Source of the DNA: UBA7328 sp036479115
GTDB lineage: Bacteria > Bacteroidota > Bacteroidia > Chitinophagales > Saprospiraceae
Length of the DNA stretch: 19,224 bases
Direction of reading: 5' to 3'
Assembly: GCA_036479115.1 (NCBI GenBank)
Contig: JAZGFD010000265.1
Span: 1-19,224 of the forward strand
Positions 1 through 8,426 of the stretch are shown here, in pieces. The position numbers and the translations under genes are program-made. Numbering within the stretch: position 1 is the first letter of the stretch; every line of letters starts with the position of its first letter. The notes below the pieces were generated by a model. That model made no database searches. It was not told the origin of the DNA and saw only the letters and a program-made list of their open reading frames with translations.

Positions 1-1016
1 TCATCCCTCCCCCTACTCTAAAAGACAGCGACAATGACAGCGTGCCTGATAAAACAGACAAATGCCCTGACCATGATGACCGCCTTGATGCTGATAAAGA
101 CGGTGTGCCTGATGGATGTGATATATGTAATGGTTATGATGATAAATTGGATGCTAATAATAATAGTATTCCTGATGGATGTGAAGATAAAGCCATCCCT
201 CCCCCTACTCTAAAAGACAGTGATAGTGACGGTGTGCCTGATAACACAGACAAATGTCCTGACCATGATGACCGCCTTGATACTGATAGTGACGGAGTGC
301 CCGATGGGTGTGATATATGCCCTAAATGGGATGACAGATCATTGAATAAAACATGTAAAAATGGCAATGGAATATATGTAGATTGCAAAGTTTGTAGAGG
401 ACATAATGATATGACAATAAACAATATTGAAAAATCATTAGTGCAAATTTCAGTAAGGCATGGAGGAAAAAAAATTGCTTCAATAATGATGGATAAATAT
501 GAGCTTACTCAAGAGAAATATATCAGTATTATGCATGAAAACCCTAGCTATTTTAACGATTGCCATAAATGCCCTATGGAGAATCTATCAAGACAGGATA
601 TCGAACGTTTTCTAAATATATTAAATAGCTGGCCTCACCTCCCCTATCGGTACCGCCTTCCGACAGAAGCTGAATGGGAATATGCAGCCAAAGCCAACTC
701 TTTGAGCATTTATTCAGGATCAAACAATCTTAAACAAGTGGCATATTACAAATCAAATTCTGGGAATAAAACACATGCAGTAGGGTCTAAATCACCAAAC
801 AATTTTGGACTTTATGACATGTCTGGCAACATTGAAGAGTGGTGCGATAGAGACAAAAGTGGATTTAATATCAGTGATGTTAATCAGTTATCAGTGCGAG
901 GAGGCTCATTTAGAGACAGGTCTTCCTCCTGTAAAATAGACAAAATCAATAAAGCATACTCAAATACGAAGAGCAGGTTTTTAGGGTTCAGACTTGTCAG
1001 AGACATAGTACAATAA
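1..1016 (+). CDS. Calcium-repeat protein with C-terminal FGE/SUMF1-like domain (5'-truncated by window edge)
   Basis: The reading frame is open to the left edge (first full codon at base 3), so the true start lies upstream; the GTG at 42 is internal. Bases 3-350 encode acidic thrombospondin-type-3-like repeats of the form DSDxDGVPDxxDxCPD, expected to bind Ca2+ and to act as an extracellular spacer. From about base 430 to the stop is a formylglycine-generating-enzyme (SUMF1) fold, shown by YRLPTEAEWEYAA, GLYDMSGNIEEWC, RGGSF and the terminal GFRLVRD. Aligned by eye to catalytic FGE, the first active-site Cys is Asp (RGGSFRD) and only the second position keeps Cys (SSSC), so sulfatase activation is unlikely. 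A binding or structural role is more plausible. The PorP-like gene follows 25 nt downstream. The family call is firm; the function and the missing N-terminal part are unknown. Confidence 0.85.
   Translation, partial: IPPPTLKDSDNDSVPDKTDKCPDHDDRLDADKDGVPDGCDICNGYDDKLDANNNSIPDGCEDKAIPPPTLKDSDSDGVPDNTDKCPDHDDRLDTDSDGVPDGCDICPKWDDRSLNKTCKNGNGIYVDCKVCRGHNDMTINNIEKSLVQISVRHGGKKIASIMMDKYELTQEKYISIMHENPSYFNDCHKCPMENLSRQDIERFLNILNSWPHLPYRYRLPTEAEWEYAAKANSLSIYSGSNNLKQVAYYKSNSGNKTHAVGSKSPNNFGLYDMSGNIEEWCDRDKSGFNISDVNQLSVRGGSFRDRSSSCKIDKINKAYSNTKSRFLGFRLVRDIVQ
3..319 (+). repeat. Tandem 192-bp coding repeat (64 residues)
   Basis: The segment starting at base 3 recurs at base 195, an exact offset of 192 bp. 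The recurrence begins with the same proline-rich linker (IPPPTLKD) and continues through the DKCPDHDDRLD block to the GCDIC motif, ending near base 319. Identity is high at nucleotide level, so the duplication is recent or kept homogeneous. The window starts inside the first visible copy, so more copies may lie upstream. Confidence 0.85.
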
Positions 1017-1041
1017 TGAAGAACAAATTCAACATAAATCC

Positions 1042-2019
1042 ATGAAAAGAAATATTGCCTTTATCATACTATTTATAACTATCCACAGCTCTTGTTACTC
1101 ACAGCAAAATCCAAATTGGAGCAGCTTTTACGAGAATGGATTCATCTGGAACCCTGCTCTTACTGCAAAACACAACAGTTGGGAATTATCACTTACACAA
1201 CATCAGCAATGGGCGGGGTTTGATGATGCTCCTAGATATTCTACAGTAGCTTTCCAAATGCCTTTTATTAATCGTCGCGGACACAATCGAGCTAGTATAG
1301 GAGTATTCTTAGAATCCGATAAAGTAGGGCCGTATAGCATCTTGGGAGCTGCAATAACTTATTCCTACAAATTTGAGTTAAACCTTCTTGGCAATAAAAA
1401 TGATGCACTGAGTATAGGGGTTTTGGCTAAAGGGCAAAGCCAAAAATATGATGTCACTACATTAACATCTTTTGATGGTACTGCCTCTGGATTTGATGTG
1501 CAGGACTCTCCTCATAAGCTAGCACCTAAAATAGGTATTGGAATGTTTTACATAAGCAAATCTGATGTGTATAATACCTACGAAAATTATTTCTATTTCG
1601 GTATTTCAGCTGGGCAGTTTATTAACAATAATTTTTCATTTAATAATAATGACGCCCTGGAGTCTAATACATCTGCTTCTGCTAATTTTGGATTTAGGAG
1701 GTACCTAGCAAAATCAGATTATTTCATCGAACCAGGAGTTCTTCTGGTTTATTCTAAAGATAACTCGGTCAACACAATGGTGAATGTAAAAATAGAACAC
1801 CAATTAAAATACTGGGTAGCAATGGGTGCGGTGACAAATGGAGAAGTTTTCATGCAAACGGGTCTTATTCTCGATGAAGATTCATTTTTGAGCAGTATGC
1901 TGAATTCTGGAAAAATAAGGCTGGGTGTAAAAGCCAGTTATCAACTCAGTAGCTCTTCGAGATTAGGGCCATTGGGTTATGAATTTTATTTGGCTTATGT
2001 ATATGAATTAGATAAATAA
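1042..2019 (+). CDS. PorP/SprF family type IX secretion-associated outer-membrane protein
   Basis: 325 residues. Residues 1-20 are a signal peptide (MKRNIAFIILFITIHSSCYS), followed by the typical family opening: QQNPNWSSFYENGFIWNPAL, then a WELSLTQHQQWAGFDDAPR block and a run of amphipathic beta-strands to the C-terminus. PorP/SprF proteins are predicted outer-membrane beta-barrels. They are usually encoded next to giant adhesins or other cargo carrying type B C-terminal domains, and are needed for secretion or surface attachment of that cargo. That arrangement is seen here: the 945-residue type B cargo starts 116 bp downstream. It probably serves that cargo specifically (inference from pairing). 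The ATG is chosen because it is the one that gives a proper signal peptide. Confidence 0.88.
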   Translation: MKRNIAFIILFITIHSSCYSQQNPNWSSFYENGFIWNPALTAKHNSWELSLTQHQQWAGFDDAPRYSTVAFQMPFINRRGHNRASIGVFLESDKVGPYSILGAAITYSYKFELNLLGNKNDALSIGVLAKGQSQKYDVTTLTSFDGTASGFDVQDSPHKLAPKIGIGMFYISKSDVYNTYENYFYFGISAGQFINNNFSFNNNDALESNTSASANFGFRRYLAKSDYFIEPGVLLVYSKDNSVNTMVNVKIEHQLKYWVAMGAVTNGEVFMQTGLILDEDSFLSSMLNSGKIRLGVKASYQLSSSSRLGPLGYEFYLAYVYELDK

Positions 2020-2135
2020 AATTACAAACACAATATGAATATGATTAAGTCAAGAACGATTTGAGGTTCGTAGGTACAAACACCTCCATAGCTTTAATCC
2101 AATCGGCTTGGCAATTATAAAATAGCAAAAACGAC

Positions 2136-4973
2136 ATGAAAAAAAACAAACTGATATTAGCGATAACTACTATATTTTTTCTTTTTTTGAAAACAGCTTT
2201 TTCTCAATGCTCAGCAGAAATTAGATGTGGATGTGATTGCATTTTATATAGAGATGGGTGCCAAATAGCAGAAGCAGAAGCCAGAGGTATTACATTTTTA
2301 AATGACCTTTCATCTTGTGAAAGTTCTAACTGTCAAAGTACATGTTCTGGAGGAGGTTCAAATAATTTGAATTGCAACAGAGCCATTTCTATCTCTGACC
2401 CATGTAGTTATTCACATAATTTTGGCACACATAATGAGGTCAATGATGTAGAAGAATATTGTAATGGAGCAAACATCAGGTATGGAGGCGACGAAGTCAT
2501 TTATAAATTAACACCAATGAAAACAGGTGATTTCACTTTCGATTTACAAACTACCCAGTCTGGGCGAGATCTTGATATGTTCTTACTCAATGTTTGTGAT
2601 GCCAATTCATGTTTGTTTAATACAGATGGTCGTTCGGACAAGTTTACTATTAATCTATCAGCAAATCATACCTATTATCTGGTTGTGGATACTGATTTAG
2701 GCCAAGGTATTGGAGAGAGTAATTATACACTTTCAATATCAGGTAGTTGTTCTCCTTCAAGTGGACAAACATGTAATCCTAATGATTTTACAGAAGAGAT
2801 TCTTAATTCGATAAAATGTTCAGATTCAAAATACAAAGAAAATCCAACCCTCGATTGTCATTTTGATCGAACTATAGAGAATTGGGTGATTGCGAGATTT
2901 AACTACACTGCCAATGGTGAAAAATTCAAAGATTATTATAATTGTATGGGCGAACTTGTTTCTACATGTAGGGATGATGGAAGAGCAGAATGTAACAATG
3001 ATCTAGACATTGGTGGTTATTTCTTTTGTGAGGGGTTAGAAAATTTTGATTTTATTTGTGATGATCCATTTAACTTTGACTGGATAGAACCACTGGCCTG
3101 CAATACCTATTTCCCACGTATTACACTAGATGAATTCACAACAGGAGTCCAAGTGAGTCTTTGGTCAGATGGAAATGATACCTATTTTTCCTTCTCGCCG
3201 GGAGAAAATGGCGAAGATGATTTCTATGATGTAAATGGAAATTTTATAACATCATGCTTTTTAATTACAACGAGTCAAATTCCGGATTGTGATCCTTTTT
3301 GGAACGTAATTTTCAACCTTGAAGTCAAAGAATATAAACTTTTTGAATCTTGTGATGGCCCACAGAGTGAGTTAGATTGCTCTACCCCTATAATTTTAAA
3401 TTGTGGGCCAGAAATGAGCTGGAATACCACCCTTGATATTACTAGCAATGTAGATAGGTATTGTAATGGCAACAACACTGGATTAACAGGGCCTGAAACG
3501 GTTTTTAGTTTCACTCCTCCAGAAACTGGTGAGTATTTTTTTGAAATGACCGGTGTTTCTCCAAATCAGGATATGGATATGTTTTTGCTCACCTCGTGTG
3601 ACCCTAATGATTGCATAGGCACATCTGATGGAGGTGTGGGCCTGAAAGTCGATGAAATACTGGTTGAATTAAATAAAGATGTTACTTATTTTCTTATAGT
3701 AGATGGAGATAATGGCTCAAATAGTAATTTTAATTTGAGTGTAACTTGCAAAGAAAAACCTTCATGCACACTTTCTGATATTGTAATGACAGAGTGGATA
3801 AACAATTTGCTTCTCCATCGATATTGTAATGACCAAATTCACATTTTAATTACATTCTTTGATGGAACAACTTTGGTATTACTTCAAGATATTGTGGGTT
3901 CGGACAATGGGTCATTTTCATTTTTCACTTGTTCTGGAGAAGAAGTGGCCTCCTGCGAAATTACCATTGCGGGCACAATGTGTGAACCTGGTTCATTCGT
4001 ATGGACTAATTTCTTTGATAATATAGTAGAAGAGCAGAATATTAATCAGTCTATCATAGGCTCATCATGTGATGATGGAGATGCCGAAACCGAAAATGAT
4101 GTAATTACAGAGAGTTGTGATTGTAGAGGTGAAATGAAACAAGAATGCAAAATTGAAGTTAATGTTTCAAGCACTTCAACAACATGTTTTAGTTTAACTG
4201 ATGGCTTAGCTATAGCAACAGTATCTGACAATTCTGCATCATATGATTTTATATGGTCTAATGGTACAAAAGATGAGTCTGTTATGGAAAGTTTTGCAAA
4301 TTCTTTTGCTCCGGGTACGCAGTGGGTATATGTAATAGATGGTGAATGCAATTCTGACACTCAATTTTTTCAAATAACCGCAGGGCCGGAATATAAAATC
4401 GATTTGGTTGCGAGCATTTTAGTGCCGCCGAGTTGCGAGGGCTCAAGTGATGGAAGAGTTGAATTAGAAATATCGCCTAAACTGAACATCTCTTACACAT
4501 ATGATTTTCCCGATCTGGGCATAATGAATACCACCAATCCAGTACTTTCTGATTTGAGTGAAGGAAATTTTGTGGTTATAATTACAGACAGAAATGGCTG
4601 TATTGGCGAAGATATTATCAATTTGAGAAGTGATATTAGAATTGGCGACTTATGCGATGATGGAGACCCCAATTCGAATGATGATGTTATTGTTATCGGT
4701 TGCAAATGCGAAGGAGAAATTCCAGATCAATTTGTTGAAACAAATATTATCACTCCAAATGGAGATGGCAGAGACGATATGCTTCGTTTTACCAATGGTA
4801 GTGTTATTCCTAATTCAGAAATTTGGATTTTCAACAGGCTTGGCGATCAGGTATATCACAAAAAAGACTATACTAATGACTGGACAGCTGATGGAGTGGC
4901 TTCAGGCATCTATTATTATGTGCTAAAGATAGGAGAATTAGAGATTAAAAAGACATTAACAATTCTCAAATAA
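2136..4973 (+). CDS. Secreted multidomain protein with type B T9SS sorting domain
   Basis: 945 residues with a signal peptide at 1-23 (cleavage near AFSQ). After a short Cys-rich segment (about 24-70) comes a PPC-like domain (about 78-205, with DLDMFLLNVCD and YYLVVDTD). Two copies of an unrecognised domain ending in YNCMGELVSTC (to ~277) and YDVNGNFITSC (to ~374) follow. Then come a second PPC-like domain (about 412-540, with DMDMFLLTSCD and YFLIVDGD) and a third copy of the unknown domain (FFTCSGEEVASC, ~607). A CDDGD...DVI...CxCxG motif lies at ~644-665 and another at ~837-862, with two SprB-like repeats between them (CFSLTDG; GNFVVIITDRNGC). The last ~78 residues are the gliding/CHU-type sorting domain: TPNGDGRDD, IFNRLGDQVY, GIYYYVLKIG. 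It should be exported by the type IX system and fixed to the surface with the PorP/SprF partner encoded just upstream. The ligand or role is unknown. Confidence 0.85.
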   Translation: MKKNKLILAITTIFFLFLKTAFSQCSAEIRCGCDCILYRDGCQIAEAEARGITFLNDLSSCESSNCQSTCSGGGSNNLNCNRAISISDPCSYSHNFGTHNEVNDVEEYCNGANIRYGGDEVIYKLTPMKTGDFTFDLQTTQSGRDLDMFLLNVCDANSCLFNTDGRSDKFTINLSANHTYYLVVDTDLGQGIGESNYTLSISGSCSPSSGQTCNPNDFTEEILNSIKCSDSKYKENPTLDCHFDRTIENWVIARFNYTANGEKFKDYYNCMGELVSTCRDDGRAECNNDLDIGGYFFCEGLENFDFICDDPFNFDWIEPLACNTYFPRITLDEFTTGVQVSLWSDGNDTYFSFSPGENGEDDFYDVNGNFITSCFLITTSQIPDCDPFWNVIFNLEVKEYKLFESCDGPQSELDCSTPIILNCGPEMSWNTTLDITSNVDRYCNGNNTGLTGPETVFSFTPPETGEYFFEMTGVSPNQDMDMFLLTSCDPNDCIGTSDGGVGLKVDEILVELNKDVTYFLIVDGDNGSNSNFNLSVTCKEKPSCTLSDIVMTEWINNLLLHRYCNDQIHILITFFDGTTLVLLQDIVGSDNGSFSFFTCSGEEVASCEITIAGTMCEPGSFVWTNFFDNIVEEQNINQSIIGSSCDDGDAETENDVITESCDCRGEMKQECKIEVNVSSTSTTCFSLTDGLAIATVSDNSASYDFIWSNGTKDESVMESFANSFAPGTQWVYVIDGECNSDTQFFQITAGPEYKIDLVASILVPPSCEGSSDGRVELEISPKLNISYTYDFPDLGIMNTTNPVLSDLSEGNFVVIITDRNGCIGEDIINLRSDIRIGDLCDDGDPNSNDDVIVIGCKCEGEIPDQFVETNIITPNGDGRDDMLRFTNGSVIPNSEIWIFNRLGDQVYHKKDYTNDWTADGVASGIYYYVLKIGELEIKKTLTILK

Positions 4974-4981
4974 ACAGCACT

Positions 4982-5674
4982 GTGAAGAACCTCATCATTT
5001 ATAAAAAAGGTCATAACCTAGGAGATAATATAGAGCGTAAAAAATTGGATATTTCCAATGATTTTAAAATTTATTTTCTGGATAACGAAGAAAATCTATT
5101 GACGTTAATGAAAAATACCCATGGTTTGGTATTAATATTTACTGATGATTTTCATCTATCCGAAAGGATATTAATCAGAAAAATAAAAAACCAATATTTA
5201 AACTTTAAGGTCGCTTTATTCACTGATCAGTCCTACGCATTGGATGCTTGGAAAATGAATCTTTTTCACTTCGAAGAGCATCCTGTTAAGGTGTCACAAG
5301 TGAATAATACTATTCAAAAGTATTTGAAGTCTGATACAAATTTTGAAAAATTTATTTCCTTAAAAACCGATGATGGAGTCATTAAGCTTGGATATAATCA
5401 AATTTGCTATATCCATGCGTCAGGAAATTATTCCATATTCAATTTGGTGAATGATAAATTCATTGTTCAAACCAAGCAAATTAGCCAATTTGACTACTGC
5501 TGTACGCAAACAAACTCTATGAATCGGATACATAGATCATTTTTAATCAATTTTCAAAATATTGAAAAAATAGGAAACGATCAGATTTGGTTTCATGGAC
5601 GTAAAAAATCATTGAGAATTTCAAATAATTTGTTCAAAAAACTAAGGAAACAACTCCTGGGATTCACACAGTAA
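4982..5674 (+). CDS. LytTR DNA-binding regulator with degenerate receiver-like N-terminus
   Basis: 230 residues from a GTG start, 8 nt after the cargo gene's stop; the next in-frame ATG (5108) would cut into the N-terminal domain. Residues ~122-225 form a LytTR DNA-binding domain: ICYIHASGNYSIF, NRIHRSFLINFQNIEKI, and LRISNNLFKKLRKQL. The first ~118 residues look like a receiver fold (hydrophobic strand LVLIFTDD, then ALDAWKMNLFHFEEHPV matching the usual ALDAF...KPV end). However, the N-terminal acidic pair is missing and the conserved Lys before Pro is His100. Phosphorylation by a classical histidine kinase is therefore doubtful. The position between cargo and FHA genes suggests it regulates this locus. 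No partner LytS-type kinase is seen. Confidence 0.85.
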   Translation: MKNLIIYKKGHNLGDNIERKKLDISNDFKIYFLDNEENLLTLMKNTHGLVLIFTDDFHLSERILIRKIKNQYLNFKVALFTDQSYALDAWKMNLFHFEEHPVKVSQVNNTIQKYLKSDTNFEKFISLKTDDGVIKLGYNQICYIHASGNYSIFNLVNDKFIVQTKQISQFDYCCTQTNSMNRIHRSFLINFQNIEKIGNDQIWFHGRKKSLRISNNLFKKLRKQLLGFTQ

Positions 5675-5676
5675 CA

Positions 5677-6342
5677 ATGAAAATTTCAGTAGGAAGAAAT
5701 TCAAAGCAAAATGTAGTCATAAAGCACTCTACCATAAGTAGAAATCACCTCGAAGTACAGGTGCTTACTGATGGCACATTACTATTAACAGATCAAAACA
5801 CCACTGGTGGTACATATGTTAATAATAGGAAAATAAAATCATCAGAACTAACTGAAAATGATAATTTAAAATTGGGAACTTACAATATTAATGTTCTACA
5901 CTTTTTAAAATCAATTCAAACATATGTGGATAAAAACAAAGTGGACTACAGCAAAGAGTATGAAGACTTGATGGTGCTTTTTAATGAGTATCAAAAAAAG
6001 AAGAACAGGATATTTAAAAAGCCTATTTGGCCTGTGATCACACGCCTCATCATCACCCTTATTCTTATCTATTTAGTAATAAAACTAGGAAAAGAATGGG
6101 AGATATTGGCAAGCTATGGCGTTATTGGAGCATTGATATTAGCGGGTGTTATAAGCAACTTTATTGGACCAACAAAAATAAAAATGGACGAACAAAATGA
6201 TCTGCTTCGCTTAGAATATGAAAGCCTGCTAGTATGTCCCAATCCTAAATGTAAGGCGAAAATGATAGGTCAGAGTTATATTTATTGGATGGGAAAATAC
6301 AACTGTATAAATGAAAAATGTGGAGTGATATATAAAAAATAA
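5677..6342 (+). CDS. FHA-domain membrane protein with C-terminal zinc-ribbon-like motif
   Basis: 221 residues, starting 2 nt after the LytTR stop codon, so probably translationally coupled. Residues 1-75 form an FHA domain (phosphothreonine-peptide reader): G6-R7, S21-R22-N23-H24 and GGTYVNN near 44-50 match the conserved GR, SRxH and NGxxVN core. Residues ~85-112 are charged and helical. Two membrane segments lie at ~117-137 and ~143-163. The soluble tail has a Cx4C...Cx4C arrangement (C187, C192, C210, C215), typical of a small zinc ribbon. Its topology should place both FHA domain and tail in the cytoplasm. No target is identified. A PP2C phosphatase and a second FHA/zinc-ribbon protein lie 3 kb downstream in the same orientation. 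Confidence 0.83.
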   Translation: MKISVGRNSKQNVVIKHSTISRNHLEVQVLTDGTLLLTDQNTTGGTYVNNRKIKSSELTENDNLKLGTYNINVLHFLKSIQTYVDKNKVDYSKEYEDLMVLFNEYQKKKNRIFKKPIWPVITRLIITLILIYLVIKLGKEWEILASYGVIGALILAGVISNFIGPTKIKMDEQNDLLRLEYESLLVCPNPKCKAKMIGQSYIYWMGKYNCINEKCGVIYKK

Positions 6343-6415
6343 ACAATGAAAATGGGTTCAAACAGTTTTGAAGGCATTTCAGGTAAAAATTCTTCCTGAT
6401 ACCTGTGTAGTCTAA

Positions 6416-6423
6416 TACATTTG
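6416..6423 (+). promoter_or_regulatory. Possible Bacteroidota -7 promoter element
   Basis: TACATTTG matches the Bacteroidota -7 consensus TAnnTTTG and lies 19 nt before the ATG of the acidic repeat protein, in the 100-bp gap after the FHA gene. No clear TTTG -33 element is visible at the expected spacing, so the call rests on the -7 box alone. If real, it gives an internal start splitting the cluster. Confidence 0.35.
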
Positions 6424-6442
6424 AAACACAAATAATATTAAA

Positions 6443-7543
6443 ATGAAAAGTCTAAAAAAAATAAAGCTCAAAATAATGAATCTTTCAGAAGATGAGAAGT
6501 ACGGTCTTTTAGGCGGTTCCCTTTCCATTGGAACATTGATATCTACATACGGATTGTACAAGTATTTTGGCGCTGAAGAAGACCCTATCAATGCAACTGT
6601 TCTTTCGGTAGAGGAGTATTCAGAAGATGAAGTGGAAGGTGCAGAATCTGAAGATGAATTCGAAGAAGTAGAGTTTGTAGAATTCGAAGCAGAAGTACCT
6701 TTTGCTGAAGACATTGTGAGCAGCATGACATTTTCAGACGCCTTCTCAACAGCGAGGTCGAGTGTAGGGCCAGGTGGGTTTTTTGAGTGGAAAGGAAGAA
6801 CTTTTAACACTTATTACAAAGAAGAATGGGACAAAATGAACCCTGATAATCAGAAAGACTTTATAGATGATCTGGACAGTGTTATTGATAAAAATAGCAT
6901 TGTTATAACAACTCCAGAACTCGGAAATTTAATGCCTTCTCCTAATAATATTCTGGATTCAGACGGCGATGGCGTTATTGACTTAGGAGCATTCCCATTG
7001 AATGGAGAGAATATAACCATCAATTTTGAAGAAACTGAGCCTATTATTAATGAAATAACTAATAATACTGATTCAGGTCCCGCCAATTTATCAATTCAAC
7101 TGAAAGATGATGGATCAATTATAAGTATTATGGAATCACTAGATGCTAATGACGATGGTATAATCGACATAGGTGCTCAAGTATACGGCACACCTGTAGG
7201 TAGGGCGATGAGTGTTCTGGATAGAGACGATGATGGAATAATCGACTTTGGTAGCCAAAAAATACATATTCAAAATCTTACTTCAAAAGTAGCTGTTGAA
7301 ACCGATGAAACTATTGCGTCAATAATGGACGATTTAGATGCAGACGAAGATGGTATCATTGACCTCGGTGCTGATAAAAAGGCTACAATAATGACAGTCA
7401 TCGATGAAAATGATGATGGCATTATTGATTTCCAGTCGGTAATAAGACCAGAAAATGATACCGTAACTAAATCCGATACAATTACAAATTGGGAAGACAT
7501 TGAGGAAATAAATGGTGATGATTTTGCAGACATTTCTGGATAA
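6443..7543 (+). CDS. Membrane-anchored acidic protein with five EF-hand-like calcium loops
   Basis: 366 residues; I recognise no named family for the whole protein. A basic N-terminus (KKIKLK) precedes a weak membrane segment at ~20-42 (LLGGSLSIGTLISTYGLY). A very acidic stretch follows at ~54-90. A conserved-looking segment, GGFFEWKGRTFNTYYKEEW, lies at ~111-129. The C-terminal half carries five copies of a loop resembling the EF-hand/dockerin calcium loop: LDSDGDGVIDLG (171), LDANDDGIIDIG (233), LDRDDDGIIDFG (259), LDADEDGIIDLG (298) and IDENDDGIIDF (320). Each is usually preceded by IMxxL. Binding of several Ca2+ ions is likely from the motif. There is no ordinary cleavable signal peptide and no sorting domain, so its side of the membrane is uncertain. 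It sits between an FHA protein and exported proteins in the same operon-like block. Confidence 0.75.
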   Translation: MKSLKKIKLKIMNLSEDEKYGLLGGSLSIGTLISTYGLYKYFGAEEDPINATVLSVEEYSEDEVEGAESEDEFEEVEFVEFEAEVPFAEDIVSSMTFSDAFSTARSSVGPGGFFEWKGRTFNTYYKEEWDKMNPDNQKDFIDDLDSVIDKNSIVITTPELGNLMPSPNNILDSDGDGVIDLGAFPLNGENITINFEETEPIINEITNNTDSGPANLSIQLKDDGSIISIMESLDANDDGIIDIGAQVYGTPVGRAMSVLDRDDDGIIDFGSQKIHIQNLTSKVAVETDETIASIMDDLDADEDGIIDLGADKKATIMTVIDENDDGIIDFQSVIRPENDTVTKSDTITNWEDIEEINGDDFADISG

Positions 7544-7547
7544 AATA

Positions 7548-7562
7548 AATAATAATAATAAT
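7548..7562. repeat. AAT trinucleotide repeat in intergenic spacer
   Basis: Five uninterrupted AAT units fill most of the 29-nt gap between the acidic repeat protein stop codon and the next ATG at 7573. A change in copy number would alter the spacing upstream of that start codon. Confidence 0.7.
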
Positions 7563-7572
7563 AAATCGAAAA

Positions 7573-8385
7573 ATGAAAAATCAACTTTTAGTTTCCCTTT
7601 CACTGCTCCTAAGTATATCACTATTCAGCCAAAAACAATATAAAGTGGCAGGCACATGGAGATATGGGCCGACTGGCACAATCAAGACACTCACCAAAAC
7701 TGATAATGGGCTTAAATCCATAATTGATGGAGATGATAAAATAGACCTTTTTCAGTACATAGGTTCTAACAAATATGAAGCAAATGCAAAGGCAGGCCTT
7801 TTTCTTGAATTTAAATCTGATGAATTGCATCTTTCCTATAATGTCAATACTGGAATGCAAAATACATGGGTACGATATGCATATACACAAAAGAAAATAC
7901 AACCAGTTCGTGATATTGGCACGAAAGCTGTTTCTAGACGAAATAATAACATTGGAACCACTGGTGGCAGGCCATTTAAAACTGCTGTTGGACTGCGATT
8001 GGGAGTGCCTCTATCTATAACATATAAGAGTTTTCTTAATAAAACTGGTGCCCTTGAAGTATTTGCAGGATACAGAAATTTTGGAGTAGGAAACTTTATA
8101 AGCTTTGGTGTGGGGTATCAAATACATAAAGACATTCCTGCTATTGATAATCTGCAATGGTATTATGGTGCTGGTGTTTCTGGGTATAGTTGGAGTTATG
8201 AATTTCTTGACAATGCCTTATCTGTAGCCCCTACTGGTTTTCTTGGGTGGAGTTACACCCTCAAAAAAGCTCCTATTAATATTGGAGCAGACTGGCAACC
8301 TACTTTTTTTATAGGGAACTCAGGGTTTTATTCAGGATTCGGTGCGGGATATGGGAGTTTTTATGTGAGATACATATTGGGGTAA
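7573..8385 (+). CDS. Exported protein: unknown WxYxPTGT domain plus outer-membrane barrel-like region
   Basis: 270 residues with a clear signal peptide (MKNQLLVSLSLLLSISLFSQ, cut after residue 19 or 20). Residues ~25-103 form a small beta-rich domain beginning VAGTWRYGPTGTI and ending GMQNTWVRYA. I do not recognise it as a named family, but it recurs in the next gene. A short linker (~105-130) leads to ~140 residues of alternating, aromatic- and glycine-rich strands (for example LEVFAGYRNFGVGNFISFGV and GFYSGFGAGYGSFYVRY). These resemble a small outer-membrane beta-barrel. The likely location is the outer membrane with the N-terminal domain in the periplasm, but this is inferred. The 29-nt gap upstream suggests co-transcription with the acidic repeat protein; a hairpin follows the stop codon. 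Confidence 0.72.
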   Translation: MKNQLLVSLSLLLSISLFSQKQYKVAGTWRYGPTGTIKTLTKTDNGLKSIIDGDDKIDLFQYIGSNKYEANAKAGLFLEFKSDELHLSYNVNTGMQNTWVRYAYTQKKIQPVRDIGTKAVSRRNNNIGTTGGRPFKTAVGLRLGVPLSITYKSFLNKTGALEVFAGYRNFGVGNFISFGVGYQIHKDIPAIDNLQWYYGAGVSGYSWSYEFLDNALSVAPTGFLGWSYTLKKAPINIGADWQPTFFIGNSGFYSGFGAGYGSFYVRYILG

Positions 8386-8426
8386 CTTCTCAACCAGGAT
8401 AATTTTGGCTAAAAAAAGCACTCCTG

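Noticed and set aside
42..44. GTG codon as the start of the FGE-like protein
   Set aside because: The same frame stays open to the window edge and encodes the same repeat upstream, so the codon is internal.
4630..4926. 98-codon + strand frame inside the type IX cargo gene
   Set aside because: Overlaps the highly characteristic C-terminal sorting domain in the correct frame; no motif of its own.
6412..6810. Antisense frame over the acidic repeat protein, Ser/Thr-rich
   Set aside because: The Ser-rich composition is simply the complement of GAA/GAT-rich acidic codons; no start context or motif supports it.
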